Positions 44,898 through 53,823 of a stretch of DNA of 64,000 bases are shown piece after piece. The translations under genes and the position numbers were made by a program. A model generated the notes under the pieces. It saw only the letters and a list, made by a program, of their open reading frames with translations. It was not told the origin of the DNA and did not search any database. Position 1 is the first letter of the stretch. Each line of letters opens with the position of its first letter. The DNA is from Mycobacterium sp. HUMS_12744610. Its GTDB lineage: Bacteria; Actinomycetota; Actinomycetes; Mycobacteriales; Mycobacteriaceae. Where the stretch lies: NCBI RefSeq assembly GCF_041206865.1, contig NZ_JBGEDP010000001.1, positions 2,108,001 to 2,172,000 on the forward strand. Direction: 5' to 3'.

Positions 44898-45309
44898 AGG
44901 GGTTGCTGTTGGCCTGCCAGGCCGCCGATTCGGGTCGCGGCCCGTAACGGCGCGCGTAGTCCTCGTGCATCTGCGCTTGTTTCTCGTGCTTGAGCGCATC
45001 GACCAGGTTCGGGTCGAGCCCGTGCTGCGCCAGCCGGTGCCGCCGCCAGACCTTGTTCAGGGCCAGCGACACCAGCAGCGCCCAGATGTAGACCGGCACG
45101 GTCATCTCGGTGTGCACGTACAGCGACGCGGGCAGCAGCCAGAACGGGGCGAGGACGAAAAGCGGTGGTATCGACCACCGGATCATGTGCCTGCGCACGG
45201 CGCCCGGGCCCGCCAGGTCGTCGGCGACCCAGGCGCGCATCGAATCCGGAAGGCACCGGCCGTACGAGTAGGCGATGTATTGGAACAGGTTGGGTTTGTC
45301 GCTGGCCAT
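44890..45309 (-). CDS. DUF5313 membrane protein
   Basis: A 139-residue protein that matches the mycobacterial DUF5313 family by pattern: [35 protein letters not shown], two hydrophobic helices (about residues 47-66 and 72-90), then a charged cytoplasmic tail with [28 protein letters not shown]. No function is known. ATG 45309 has TAGGAG 5 bases upstream. It lies 8 bases after the MarR gene on the same strand, so it is likely under the same control. Its end overlaps the proB end by 8 bases in convergent orientation. Confidence 0.75.
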   Translation of the reverse strand: MASDKPNLFQYIAYSYGRCLPDSMRAWVADDLAGPGAVRRHMIRWSIPPLFVLAPFWLLPASLYVHTEMTVPVYIWALLVSLALNKVWRRHRLAQHGLDPNLVDALKHEKQAQMHEDYARRYGPRPESAAWQANSNPFN

Positions 45310-45317
45310 CGTGGCTC

Positions 45318-45827
45318 CTAGGGGCGGGGATTTGAGGACTGCAGAGCGCCGGCGGCCAGGGCCGCGGAGTTGATCCGGGTCAGCACCTGGTGCAGGTGCT
45401 GAAGTTCGGCCAGGTCGACGCCCAGGCGCGCGACGACGGCGGACGGGACGTCCTGCGCGCGTCGACGCAGGGCCACGCCGCGGTCGGTGAGGTGCACCGC
45501 GGTGGAACGCTCGTCGGCCGGGTTGCGGCTGCGGGTGATCAGGCCGAGCGCGTCCAGGCGTTTGAGCATCGGCGACAGCGTGGCCGAGTCCATCTGCAAC
45601 ATGGCGGCGATCTCCTTGACCGCCAACGGTTTCCGCTGGCCCGGCGATGCCTTGCGATGATCCCAGAGTGCGAGCATCACCAGGTACTGCGGGTGGGTGA
45701 GCCCCAACGGCTCCAGCAGGGGCCGGTAGACGGCCAGGACGGCCCGGTTGGTGATGCTCAGCGCGAAGCAGACCTGCTGTTCGAGGGCGAGCGGGTCGAT
45801 TTCCGGCGCGGGCTGGGCCACATACAC
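45318..45827 (-). CDS. MarR-family regulator, OhrR-like with N-terminal cysteine
   Basis: A 169-residue winged-helix regulator. The N-terminal segment LEQQVCFALSITNRAVLAVYRPLLEP resembles OhrR, whose reactive Cys senses organic hydroperoxides at the same place (Cys20 here). The DNA-binding part reads VKEIAAMLQMDSATLSPMLKRLDALGLI, and the wing contains RNPADERST. The classical OhrR partner ohr is not nearby, so the sensing role is inferred. GTG 45827 has no ribosome site but has a TANNNT box (45833-45838) 5 bases upstream, plus an inverted repeat that may be its own operator. DUF5313 is the next gene. Confidence 0.82.
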   Translation of the reverse strand: MYVAQPAPEIDPLALEQQVCFALSITNRAVLAVYRPLLEPLGLTHPQYLVMLALWDHRKASPGQRKPLAVKEIAAMLQMDSATLSPMLKRLDALGLITRSRNPADERSTAVHLTDRGVALRRRAQDVPSAVVARLGVDLAELQHLHQVLTRINSAALAAGALQSSNPRP

Positions 45828-45832
45828 ATCGT

Positions 45833-45855
45833 ACGCTAATAGTTAGTGTGCTAAC
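45833..45855 (-). promoter_or_regulatory. Leaderless promoter and candidate operator of the MarR gene
   Basis: On the minus strand the -10 box TAGCGT (45833-45838) ends 5 bases before GTG 45827. Just upstream lies the inverted repeat GTTAG-TGTG-CTAAC (45842-45855), overlapped by CTAA-TAG-TTAG (45836-45846). Both are sized for a MarR dimer and would block RNA polymerase. Confidence 0.5.
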
Positions 45856-45882
45856 CAAGTTGCGCTGGTCACACGGGGCCGG

Positions 45883-46533
45883 TCATGGCGCCCCAGTCGG
45901 CTTGAGATACAAAGCTCCCCAGACTATTTCGGCGAGCGTGCTGGCCAGCTCCGCGTCGTAGTCCGGGGGCTGGTCGGGCAGGTTCTGCTGGCAGGCCCGC
46001 TCGACCATCCAGGTGAGCGCGTTGGCGGTGGTGGCCGCGGGAAGTTCCCGGCGGATCGAGCCGTCGGCCTGTCCTTCCTCGATGACACCGGTGAGTCGCT
46101 GTGAGACGGCCGTCAGCAATTCGCGGTAGGTCTGGGCCGTCAACGGGTCGTAGCCGGCCATCTCGTTGAGCGCGACCAGCACCGGCTGGTGGCGCCGATA
46201 GGCGTCGATGATGCCGGCCATTCCGGCGCGCACGTCCTCCGGATTGTGCCGCCAGGCCACGTCCCACCAGCGTTCGGCGCCGGTGGCCAGGTCGGCGAAC
46301 ACCTGGCCGGCGAGGCGGCGAAGCAGGTGGCCCTTGTCCTCGAAGTAGACGTAGAAACTCGCGCGCGAGATGCCGGCCTCGGTCGACAGCCGGTCGACGC
46401 TGAGTTCGGTGAAGCTGGCGCCGGCGCGCATCAGCCGGTCGGTGGCGTCGAGCAGGCGGCGCTCCATCCGCTCCCGCCGCTGCTCGCGGCCCTCCTCGCG
46501 CCGGCCCTGCGGCTTGCGGGTCACCGACGGCAT
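45883..46533 (-). CDS. TetR-family transcriptional regulator
   Basis: A 216-residue repressor-type protein. After a basic leader (RREEGREQRRERMERR) comes the TetR helix-turn-helix: LLDATDRLMR, then FTELSVDRLSTEAGISRASFYVYFEDKGHLL. The C-terminal ligand domain is helical with no recognisable effector specificity. It is divergent from the P450 gene across 101 bases, so it probably controls the P450 and itself. ATG 46533 has a TATGCT box exactly 6 bases upstream (46540-46545) and no ribosome site, consistent with a leaderless transcript. Confidence 0.88.
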   Translation of the reverse strand: MPSVTRKPQGRREEGREQRRERMERRLLDATDRLMRAGASFTELSVDRLSTEAGISRASFYVYFEDKGHLLRRLAGQVFADLATGAERWWDVAWRHNPEDVRAGMAGIIDAYRRHQPVLVALNEMAGYDPLTAQTYRELLTAVSQRLTGVIEEGQADGSIRRELPAATTANALTWMVERACQQNLPDQPPDYDAELASTLAEIVWGALYLKPTGAP

Positions 46534-46566
46534 TCGCCCAGCATAGCCACCCGATCGACACCTTGA

Positions 46567-46583
46567 CTAGACATAGTGTCTAG
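46567..46583. promoter_or_regulatory. 17-base palindrome, candidate TetR operator
   Basis: CTAGACA-TAG-TGTCTAG is a perfect inverted repeat. The word CATAGTGTC inside it (46572-46580) recurs as a direct repeat at 46585-46593. It lies between the divergent TetR and P450 genes, next to a TACGAT -10 box at 46599-46604 that faces the P450. Confidence 0.65.
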
Positions 46584-46634
46584 GCATAGTGTCGGCGTTA
46601 CGATGTGACTGGCGTCATGGGAAGGGTCTCGACG

Positions 46635-47903
46635 ATGACGGTGATGGCAGGGAAGCCCGGCACGAACCGCGCCTACGACCCGATCGATCTGTCCTCGCGC
46701 GCGTTCTGGTCGAAGACCGCCGCCGAGCGGGAACGCTCGTTCGCCGTGCTGCGCGCCGAACGCCCGGTGAGCTGGCATCCCCCGGTGGAGGACGCGCTGA
46801 TGCACGACCCCGACGACCGGGGCTATTGGGCGGTCACCCGGCGCGCCGACATCGTCACGGTCAGCCGCGGCAACGAGGTGTTCCTGTCCGGCAAGGGGGT
46901 GATGTTCGAGAACATCCCCGTGGACCTGCTCGAGGCCTCGCAGTCCTTCCTGGCGATGGACCCGCCGCGGCACACCAAGCTGCGCAAACTGGTCAGCGCC
47001 GCGTTCACCCCGCGGCAGGTTCGTCGTATCGAGGACTCGATCCGGACGAACGCCCACGCCATCGTCGGCGAGCTGCGCGCCGCCGGGGGTGGCGTCGATT
47101 TCGTCGAGCACTGCGCCAAGCAACTGCCCATCCGCACGCTGTCGGACATGGTGGGTATCCCGGAGTCGGAGCGCGAGCGGGTCGCGCAGGCCGCCGACGC
47201 GCTGGTGTCGTGGGCCGACCCCGTCTACCTCGACGGCCGTGACCCGATGCAGGTGCTGGTCGAGAACCAGGTGTACCTGCACCAGGTCGCCGGCGCACTG
47301 GCCGCCGAGCGCCGCGCCCGGCCCGGCGACGACCTGTTCAGCGCCCTGGTGAACGCCGAGGTCGACGGCGACCGGCTCACCGACGCGGACGTCTCGGCGT
47401 TTTTCGTACTGCTCTCGGTGGCCGCCAACGACACCACCCGCCAGACCACCAGCCACGCGATGAAGGCGCTCACCGACTTTCCCGCCCAGCGCGAATGGCT
47501 GCGCGTGGCGTTCGAGGACCGCATCGGCACCGCGGTCGAGGAGTTCATCCGCTGGGCGTCCCCGGTGATGAGCTTCCGCCGCACGGCCGCAACGGATTTC
47601 GAACTGGCCGGCCAGCAGATCGAGGCGGGGGAGAAGGTGGTGATGTTCTACCCGTCGGGCAACTGGGACACCGACGTGTTCGACCGTCCGGACCGTTTCG
47701 ACCTCGGCCGCGACCCCAATCCGCACGTCGGTTTCGGTGGCGGCGGTGTGCATTTCTGCCTGGGCGCCCATGTGGCCCGGGCGCAGCTGCGCGCCATCTT
47801 CGGGGAACTGCTGCGTCAGCTGCCCGACATCCAGGCGGGGGAGCCCTCGTACGTGCCGGGCAATTTCATCCACGCCATCCGCAGCATGCCCTGCGACTTC
47901 TAG
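46635..47903 (+). CDS. Cytochrome P450 monooxygenase
   Basis: A 422-residue bacterial class I P450. It has the I-helix oxygen-binding motif AANDTTRQ (the usual acid-alcohol pair as Asp-Thr), the ExxR pair, and the haem loop FGGGGVHFCLGAHVAR with Cys375 as ligand. DPPRHTKLRKLVSAAFTP is the common C-helix. It resembles the CYP124/125/142-type lipid and sterol hydroxylases of mycobacteria in general layout, but I cannot assign a family number or substrate. ATG 46635 has GAAGGG 8 bases upstream; ATG 46617 is the alternative. No ferredoxin gene is adjacent. Confidence 0.88.
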   Translation: MTVMAGKPGTNRAYDPIDLSSRAFWSKTAAERERSFAVLRAERPVSWHPPVEDALMHDPDDRGYWAVTRRADIVTVSRGNEVFLSGKGVMFENIPVDLLEASQSFLAMDPPRHTKLRKLVSAAFTPRQVRRIEDSIRTNAHAIVGELRAAGGGVDFVEHCAKQLPIRTLSDMVGIPESERERVAQAADALVSWADPVYLDGRDPMQVLVENQVYLHQVAGALAAERRARPGDDLFSALVNAEVDGDRLTDADVSAFFVLLSVAANDTTRQTTSHAMKALTDFPAQREWLRVAFEDRIGTAVEEFIRWASPVMSFRRTAATDFELAGQQIEAGEKVVMFYPSGNWDTDVFDRPDRFDLGRDPNPHVGFGGGGVHFCLGAHVARAQLRAIFGELLRQLPDIQAGEPSYVPGNFIHAIRSMPCDF

Positions 47904-48757
47904 GGGCTCGGCAGTGGCGCCACCGCCCCGCCCAGTTCGCACGCCAGCAGGGTCAGCAACTCCGAGCATCCGCCCTCGACCTTGACGTCGGCCAGGTCGT
48001 CACCGCGGGTGCGGCCCCGGTTGACGATGGCGACCGGAATGCCGAGCGCGGCGGCGCGCCGCACGAACCGGTAGCCGGAGAACACGGTCAGCGACGAACC
48101 GGCGACGAGCAGGGCATCGGCCCGCTCAACCAGTGAAAAGGCTTGGGAAACGACGTGTTCGGGCACGCTCTCGCCGAAGTAGACGATGTCGGGTTTGAGC
48201 ATGCCGGCGCAGCGCGGGCAGTCCAGGTACCGGAACGTCGTCGTGTCGGCGACGACGGCGTCGGCGTCGGGAGCCACCGCCAGGCCGCCGAGCGCCCCGG
48301 CGCGCGCCAGGAAGCCGGGGTTCAGTGCCTCGAGTGCGTCGGCCAGCGCGGCGCGGCTCATGGTGTGGCCGCAGCCCAGGCAGACCACCCGCGCGTAGGT
48401 GCCGTGCAGGTCGATCACGTTGACGCTGCCTGCCCTGGTGTGCAGCAGATCGACGTTCTGGGTGATCAGGCCGGTGACGACGTCCGCGCGCTCGAGGGCG
48501 GCCAGCGCCCGATGGCCCGCGTTGGGCAGCGTGTCGGCCATGTGGCGCCAGCCGACGTGGTTGCGCGCCCAGTAGCGCTGCCGGAAGGCCGGATCCGACG
48601 TGAACTGGCGGATGGTCATCGGGTTGCTCGGCGGTGAGTCGGGGCCCCGGTAGTCCGGAATGCCGGAGTCGGTGGAGATTCCCGCGCCCGTGAGCACGGC
48701 GACGCGGCGACCGGCCAGCAGCGCGACCAACTCGGGCGATTCTGCGCGGGCGATCAC
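47900..48757 (-). CDS. Sirtuin, NAD-dependent protein deacylase
   Basis: A 285-residue Sir2-family enzyme that removes acyl groups from lysine with NAD, giving nicotinamide and O-acyl-ADP-ribose. Motifs in order are TGAGISTDSGIPDYRG, ITQNVDLLHTRAG, LHGT (catalytic His), zinc cysteines in CLGC and CPRC, PDIVYFGESVP, GSSLTV and IVNRG. The unusually long zinc-module insert (about residues 135-185, with APDADAVVADTTTFRY) is typical of the class II type. GTG 48757 is a tentative start; the frame is open to 48805. Its end overlaps the convergent P450 end by 4 bases. It lies 57 bases downstream of the cysteine hydrolase gene on the same strand. Confidence 0.88.
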   Translation of the reverse strand: MIARAESPELVALLAGRRVAVLTGAGISTDSGIPDYRGPDSPPSNPMTIRQFTSDPAFRQRYWARNHVGWRHMADTLPNAGHRALAALERADVVTGLITQNVDLLHTRAGSVNVIDLHGTYARVVCLGCGHTMSRAALADALEALNPGFLARAGALGGLAVAPDADAVVADTTTFRYLDCPRCAGMLKPDIVYFGESVPEHVVSQAFSLVERADALLVAGSSLTVFSGYRFVRRAAALGIPVAIVNRGRTRGDDLADVKVEGGCSELLTLLACELGGAVAPLPSP

Positions 48758-48814
48758 CTCTTCGAGGTTAGCGGCCCCGCGCGCTTCGCGAGTGCGTGCC
48801 CGCACGCTCGGCGG

Positions 48815-49354
48815 TCAGCTCAGGCATTCCGCCGCGGTCGTGAGCTCCGCGGACAGGTTGCGCTGCATCATCTTGAGAGCCGCCTCACCCAACTCCTCGT
48901 AGATGTGGGCGACCGCATCCGTGGGGACCACGACCGGGAAATGGCGCAGGTAGGCGTCGAGCGCGCTGTAGAAGATGCACTGCTCGGTGACCTGCCCGGT
49001 CAACACCAACCGCTTGGTGCCGCGGCGGTGCAGAAGATACTCCAGCGCCGTCCCGAAGAACACGCTGTGGCGGACCTTGGTCAACAGCCGGCAGCCCTCG
49101 GCCGGCACGATCGGCTTCACCAGGTCGGGCCGTTCGCCGCCGAGTGCGGATTCGACGATGTCGGAGAACTCCACGCTGAAGTCGCCGTAGTTGTCGTTGA
49201 CGTAGATCAGGTCGACACCGCCGGATTCGCGCGCGCGGCGGACCAGATCCGACAGCGGCTCGATGATGTTGCCGACATTGGGTATCAGTTCTTCGGCGTC
49301 GGGGTGCCGATAGGTGTTCATCATGTCGACGACCAAGACGGCGGTGTCACTCAT
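48815..49354 (-). CDS. Isochorismatase-family cysteine hydrolase
   Basis: A 179-residue protein with the isochorismatase-like fold. The triad is seen as the Asp in AVLVVDMMN, the Lys in LTKVRHSVFFGT and the Cys in GQVTEQCIFYSALDA, with the cis-peptide before TEQC. The metal-binding Asp-x-His pattern of nicotinamidases (PncA) is missing, so it is probably not a nicotinamidase despite the neighbouring NAD genes; amidase or carbamoyl hydrolysis is more likely. ATG 49354 gives MSDTAVLVVD. It is divergent from nadE across 59 bases and co-directional with the sirtuin gene. Confidence 0.8.
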   Translation of the reverse strand: MSDTAVLVVDMMNTYRHPDAEELIPNVGNIIEPLSDLVRRARESGGVDLIYVNDNYGDFSVEFSDIVESALGGERPDLVKPIVPAEGCRLLTKVRHSVFFGTALEYLLHRRGTKRLVLTGQVTEQCIFYSALDAYLRHFPVVVPTDAVAHIYEELGEAALKMMQRNLSAELTTAAECLS

Positions 49355-49413
49355 GGGGCAACGTGTACCCGGCAAACCGGTGCTGACACCACCTGGGCGA
49401 GAATGGGGAAGCG

Positions 49414-51468
49414 ATGGACTTCTACAACAGCTACAGCCAGGGCTTCGTCCGCGTCGCCGCGTGCACCCACCACACCACGATGGCCGATCCGGCGGCAAAC
49501 GCCGCGTCGGTGTTGCGGCTGGCGCGCGAGTGCCACGACGAGGCCGTCGGCCTGGCCGTCTTCCCCGAGCTGACGCTGTCTGGCTATTCGATCGAGGACA
49601 TCCTGCTGCAGGACCAGCTGCTCGATGACGTCGAAGCGGCCCTCGCCGAGGTCGTGACGGCCTCGGCCGACCTGTTGCCCGTGCTGGTGGTCGGCGCCCC
49701 GCTTCGGCGCCGGCACCGTATCTACAACGCCGCGGTGGTGATCCACCGCGGCGTCGTGCTCGGCGTGGCGCCCAAGTCCTACCTGCCCACCTACCGGGAG
49801 TTCTACGAGCGTCGCCAGATCGCGCCCGGCGACGGCGAACGCGGCACCATCCGCATCGGCGGCCCCTCCGGCCCGATCGAGGCCCCGTTCGGTCCCGACC
49901 TGCTGTTCGCCGCGTCGGACCTGCCCGGCTTCGTGCTGCACGTCGAGATCTGCGAGGACATGTTCGTGCCGATTCCGCCCAGCGCGGAGGCGGCCCTGGC
50001 GGGGGCGACGGTGCTGGCCAACCTGTCCGGCAGCCCGATCACGATCGGGCGCGCCGAGGACCGTTGCCTGCTGGCGCGTTCGGCGTCGTCCCGGTGCCTG
50101 GCCGCCTACGTCTACGCCGCCGCGGGCGAGGGCGAATCGACCACCGATCTGGCCTGGGACGGCCAGACCATGGTGTGGGAGAACGGCGTGTTGCTCGCAA
50201 CCTCCGAGCGGTTCCCGCGGGGGGAGCGGCACAGCGTCGCCGACGTCGACACCGAGCTGCTGCGCTCCGAGCGGCTGCGCATGGGGACGTTCGACGACAA
50301 TCGGCGCCACCACCGCACGTTGGCGGAGTCGTTCCGGCGCATCGAGTTCCGGCTGGATCCGCCGGGCGGCGACATCGGCCTGCGCCGTGAAATCGAGCGC
50401 TTCCCCTTCGTTCCCGCGGACGCGCAACGGCTGCAACAGGATTGCTACGAGGCCTACAACATCCAGGTCGCCGGGCTCGAACAGCGGCTGCGCGCCCTGG
50501 ACTACCCGAAGATCGTCATCGGGATCTCCGGCGGGCTGGACTCGACGCACGCGCTGATCGTCGCCGCGCGCGCGATGGACCGCGAGGAACGGCCGCGTGC
50601 CGACATCCTGGCGTTCACGCTGCCGGGCTTCGCGACGGGGGATCGCACCAAGCGCAACGCGATCGAGCTGTGCCGCGCGCTGGGCGTCACCTTCTCCGAG
50701 ATCGACATCCGCGACACCGCTGCGCTGATGCTCAAGGAGATCGAGCACCCCTTCGCGCGCGGCGAGAAGGTCTACGACGTCACCTTCGAGAACGTGCAGG
50801 CCGGGTTGCGCACCGACTACCTGTTCCGGCTGGCCAATCAGCGCGGGGGGATCGTGCTGGGCACCGGCGACCTCTCCGAGCTGGCGCTGGGCTGGTCGAC
50901 CTACGGTGTCGGCGACCAGATGTCGCACTACAACGTCAACGCCGGTGTCCCCAAGACGCTGATCCAGCACCTGATCCGCTGGGTGATCTCCACGGGGGAG
51001 TTCGAGTCCGAGGTCGGTGAGGTGCTGCAATCGGTGCTCGACACCGAGATCACTCCGGAGTTGGTGCCCAGCGGGGAGGAAGAAGAGCTGCAGAGCAGCG
51101 AGGCCAAGGTCGGGCCGTATGCGCTGCAAGACTTCTCATTGTTTCAGCTGTTGCGCTACGGATTCCGGCCGTCGAAGGTCGCGTTTCTGGCCTGGCACGC
51201 GTGGCACGATCCCGGCCAGGGCAACTGGCCGCCGGGATTCCCCGCGGAGAAGCGACCGACCTATTCGCTGAAGGAGATCCGGCACTGGCTGCAGGTGTTC
51301 GTGCAGCGCTTCTATTCGTTCAGCCAGTTCAAGCGGTCCGCCCTGCCGAACGGCCCGAAGGTGTCCCACGGCGGGGCGCTCTCGCCGCGGGGCGATTGGC
51401 GGGCCCCGTCGGACATGTCGGCGCGCATCTGGCTGGACGAGATCCAGCGCGAAATACCCGAGGAGTAG
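49414..51468 (+). CDS. nadE: Glutamine-dependent NAD+ synthetase
   Basis: The last step of NAD synthesis: amidation of nicotinate adenine dinucleotide. The 684-residue protein has a nitrilase-type glutaminase domain (residues 1-330; Glu52 in FPELTLSGY, Lys in [14 protein letters not shown], Cys in EICEDMF) joined by an ammonia tunnel to the ATP-pyrophosphatase synthetase domain ([29 protein letters not shown]). ATG 49414 has GGGGAAG 5 bases upstream. It corresponds to Rv2438c, but here it is flanked by accessory blocks on both sides instead of lying next to proB. Confidence 0.97.
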   Translation: MDFYNSYSQGFVRVAACTHHTTMADPAANAASVLRLARECHDEAVGLAVFPELTLSGYSIEDILLQDQLLDDVEAALAEVVTASADLLPVLVVGAPLRRRHRIYNAAVVIHRGVVLGVAPKSYLPTYREFYERRQIAPGDGERGTIRIGGPSGPIEAPFGPDLLFAASDLPGFVLHVEICEDMFVPIPPSAEAALAGATVLANLSGSPITIGRAEDRCLLARSASSRCLAAYVYAAAGEGESTTDLAWDGQTMVWENGVLLATSERFPRGERHSVADVDTELLRSERLRMGTFDDNRRHHRTLAESFRRIEFRLDPPGGDIGLRREIERFPFVPADAQRLQQDCYEAYNIQVAGLEQRLRALDYPKIVIGISGGLDSTHALIVAARAMDREERPRADILAFTLPGFATGDRTKRNAIELCRALGVTFSEIDIRDTAALMLKEIEHPFARGEKVYDVTFENVQAGLRTDYLFRLANQRGGIVLGTGDLSELALGWSTYGVGDQMSHYNVNAGVPKTLIQHLIRWVISTGEFESEVGEVLQSVLDTEITPELVPSGEEEELQSSEAKVGPYALQDFSLFQLLRYGFRPSKVAFLAWHAWHDPGQGNWPPGFPAEKRPTYSLKEIRHWLQVFVQRFYSFSQFKRSALPNGPKVSHGGALSPRGDWRAPSDMSARIWLDEIQREIPEE

Positions 51469-51479
51469 GCCGCGCAAGC

Positions 51480-52025
51480 TCAGCGCTCGTAGGTGCCGGT
51501 GAGCGTGCCCCGAGCCAGCAGGTGGCCGCGCATCGCAACCAACAGGGCCTTGGCCGAGTCGACAACGGCGGGTATCGGTTCGTCGATCGCGAACACCTGA
51601 AACCGGTAGCGGTGGGGTCCGTGGCCGGGGATCGGGCGCGGCCCGGTGTAGCCCCGATGCCCAAGATCCGCTCGCAGGAAACGCATTCCGGCGCTGCCCG
51701 GGCGCAGCGAACCCGCGGCGGCTTCGCGCACCGTCGGCTCGATCACCGCGACGGTGTGCAGCAGCGGCCGGTGCAGTGGGACGTCGACATCGTCGATGAC
51801 GAGCACCACCTGCCGCGTCCCGGGCGGCAGCCCCTCCCAGCGTAGCGGCGGAGAGATGTTGTCTCCGACCCCCTTTCCTGCGCTGGACGGCGGCATGGCC
51901 GCGCCGTCGCCGAATGCCGAACTCGTCACGCGGATGGAGGCGGGAGCGTCGAACGCGCTGCCGGCCAGTGGGCTTCGGTGTTCGCCCGCGCGGGCGCCGC
52001 GCAGCAGCCGGCCCACCAGCGCCAT
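51480..52025 (-). CDS. YbhB/YbcL-type phosphatidylethanolamine-binding protein (PEBP)
   Basis: A 181-residue PEBP-family protein. Characteristic are GDNISPPLRWEGLPPGTRQVVLVIDDVDVP and GHGPHRYRFQVFAID near the ligand pocket, plus LLARGTLTGTYER at the end. The DPD motif of typical members reads DDVDVP here. Bacterial PEBPs have no settled function. No signal peptide is visible. Its ATG shares a base with the preceding LeuD-like stop (TGATG), which makes it the last gene of the five-gene operon, although its role in that pathway is unclear. It is convergent with nadE. Confidence 0.8.
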   Translation of the reverse strand: MALVGRLLRGARAGEHRSPLAGSAFDAPASIRVTSSAFGDGAAMPPSSAGKGVGDNISPPLRWEGLPPGTRQVVLVIDDVDVPLHRPLLHTVAVIEPTVREAAAGSLRPGSAGMRFLRADLGHRGYTGPRPIPGHGPHRYRFQVFAIDEPIPAVVDSAKALLVAMRGHLLARGTLTGTYER

Positions 52026-52585
52026 CACGCGCCGCTTCCGGCGCCGCGGATCGCCACGCTGGAAGACCGCATCAGATCGCCCAGTTCGGCGGGCAGGTAT
52101 CCCTGCTCGACCAGCCGGGGCAGCACCCCGCCGCCTTCGAGGATCTCGAGGATCAGCCCGGGCAGCGTCGGCACGGTGCCCGAGGCTCCCGTGGTGTCGT
52201 TGCGCCACGTTCCCGCGCTCAGGTCGAAGGTGCCCCGGTCGCCCTCGCGGAACAGCGAGGTCGCGTCGGGGATCGTCATCGCGGGCAGGCCGGCGTTGAC
52301 GGCGTTGCGAAAGAACAGCGAGTTGAACTCCTCGGCGACCAGCCCGGCGACGCCCAGTTCGGCGAACAACACCGCGACCGGGCGCGACGACCCCAGCCCG
52401 AAGTTCTTGCCGGCCAGCACGACGTCGCCGGGGGGGACCTCGTCGGTCCAGCCGGGGCGGACCTGGTAGAACACGTGCCTGGCCGCCTCCGCGGGCTCCA
52501 TTTTCAGCGCGTAGCCCGGATACATGTCGTCGGTGTTGAGGTTGTCGCCGAACACCCAGACCTTTCCGCTGAATGCCACCGTCAT
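52025..52585 (-). CDS. Aconitase-family dehydratase small subunit (LeuD/DmdB-like)
   Basis: A 186-residue swivel-domain subunit. It begins [20 protein letters not shown] and has [39 protein letters not shown], the LeuD-type substrate loop in which GSSR supplies the binding Ser and Arg. It pairs with the large subunit encoded just upstream (ATGA overlap). The dehydratase would interconvert a 2- or 3-hydroxy-dicarboxylate and its unsaturated form. A role in leucine synthesis is unlikely, because the genes lie with PrpD-like and lyase genes and the true leuCD of mycobacteria is elsewhere (recalled). Confidence 0.85.
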   Translation of the reverse strand: MTVAFSGKVWVFGDNLNTDDMYPGYALKMEPAEAARHVFYQVRPGWTDEVPPGDVVLAGKNFGLGSSRPVAVLFAELGVAGLVAEEFNSLFFRNAVNAGLPAMTIPDATSLFREGDRGTFDLSAGTWRNDTTGASGTVPTLPGLILEILEGGGVLPRLVEQGYLPAELGDLMRSSSVAIRGAGSGA

Positions 52586-53823
52586 GCCGTCACGCTCCTG
52601 GGGTCGGTGATGTATCCGGCGATCGCCGAGGCCGCGACGGTCGCCGGGGAGGCCATGAAGATTTCTGCCTCGGCGCTGCCCATCCGGCCGGTGAAGTTGC
52701 GGGTGCTCGACGTGATGCACACCTCGCCGGGACCCACGACCCCCATGTGGTAGCCGAAGCAGGCGCCGCAGGTGGAGTTGGTGACGACGCCGCCCGCATC
52801 CGCGATGTCCTGCAGGTATCCCAGCCGCATGGCCTCGCGGTAGACCGCCTGCGAGGCGGGGGTGACCAGGAGCCGCACCCCGGGGGCGACGCTCTTGCCG
52901 CGCAGCACTTCCGCGGCGATCCGCAGGTCCTCGAGCTGTCCGTTGGCGCACGACCCGATGAACGCCTGGTCCACCTTCTGCCTGCCCAGCCGCGACACCG
53001 GCAGACCGTTGCGGCTGACGGTGCCCGGCCGCGCGACGTAGGGTTCCAGCGCGGACAGGTCGACGTGGCGGACCTCGCGGTATGCGGCGTCGGGATCCGG
53101 TGCGGCGGCGTCGTATCCGGTGATGCCGCGCTCGTCGAGGAATGCCGTCAGGACCTCGTCGGGCTCGAAGGTGCCGAAGTCGGCGGAAACCTCGGCGCAC
53201 TGCGTCGCGATGGTGCGCCGGTCGTGCATCGGGATGCCGGCCAGCCCGGGCCCGCCGAACTCCAGGTTGAGGTTGGCGGCGTCGCCGTATTCGTCGGCGA
53301 GATAGAGGAAGACGTCCTTGCCGCTCACGCCGTCCGGCTTGGCGCCGCCGAATTCGTAACGGATGGTCGGCGCGACCTGAAACCACGTCGTTCCGGTGCA
53401 CATGATCGAATACACCTCCGCGGGACCGAGTCCGCGGGCCGCCGTGTTGTACGCGCCGGCGGCGCAGGTGTGGGAATCGGCGCAGGCCAGTATCTCTCCG
53501 GGCCGCGCCAGGCCGTTCTCGGCGATCACCTGATGACAGATCCCGTGCCGGCCGACGTCGTAGAAGCGCTCGATGCCGAAGTCGGCGACGAACTTGCGGG
53601 CGTGCGTTCCGCCCGCGGCGTCCTTGACGGTCGGGGCCGGGACGGCGTGGTCCATGACGACCGCGAGCTTGGCGGGGTCGTGGATGCGGTTGGGCGCGAG
53701 CCACATGGTGGCGAACTGCAGGTCGATCAGGACGGTCATGTCAACCTCGACCACGACGGTGTCCCCCGGTGACACCGAGCCCAGACCGGCCTTGCGGGCG
53801 AGGATCTTCTCGATGACGGTCAT
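52582..53823 (-). CDS. Aconitase-family dehydratase large subunit (LeuC/DmdA-like)
   Basis: A 413-residue large subunit with a [4Fe-4S] site: Cys in [14 protein letters not shown] (the DSHT motif) and the pair in [27 protein letters not shown] and [14 protein letters not shown] are at the N-terminus. The size and two-subunit design match the isopropylmalate/homoaconitase/2,3-dimethylmalate dehydratase group rather than aconitase AcnA. ATG 53823 overlaps the lyase stop in ATGA; ATG 53829 is an alternative. It is the middle gene of the five-gene operon, coupled to both neighbours, so dehydratase and lyase are made together. Confidence 0.87.
   Translation of the reverse strand: MTVIEKILARKAGLGSVSPGDTVVVEVDMTVLIDLQFATMWLAPNRIHDPAKLAVVMDHAVPAPTVKDAAGGTHARKFVADFGIERFYDVGRHGICHQVIAENGLARPGEILACADSHTCAAGAYNTAARGLGPAEVYSIMCTGTTWFQVAPTIRYEFGGAKPDGVSGKDVFLYLADEYGDAANLNLEFGGPGLAGIPMHDRRTIATQCAEVSADFGTFEPDEVLTAFLDERGITGYDAAAPDPDAAYREVRHVDLSALEPYVARPGTVSRNGLPVSRLGRQKVDQAFIGSCANGQLEDLRIAAEVLRGKSVAPGVRLLVTPASQAVYREAMRLGYLQDIADAGGVVTNSTCGACFGYHMGVVGPGEVCITSSTRNFTGRMGSAEAEIFMASPATVAASAIAGYITDPRSVTA

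Noticed and set aside
48815..49354. Nicotinamidase forming an NAD salvage unit with the sirtuin and nadE
   Set aside because: The Asp-x-His metal-binding pattern of PncA is absent; only the general cysteine-hydrolase triad is present. The neighbourhood is suggestive but does not support the assignment.
52025..53823. Leucine biosynthesis leuCD
   Set aside because: Gene company (PrpD-like, lyase, GntR regulator) and operon overlaps point to a catabolic acid pathway; mycobacteria carry their leucine genes elsewhere.
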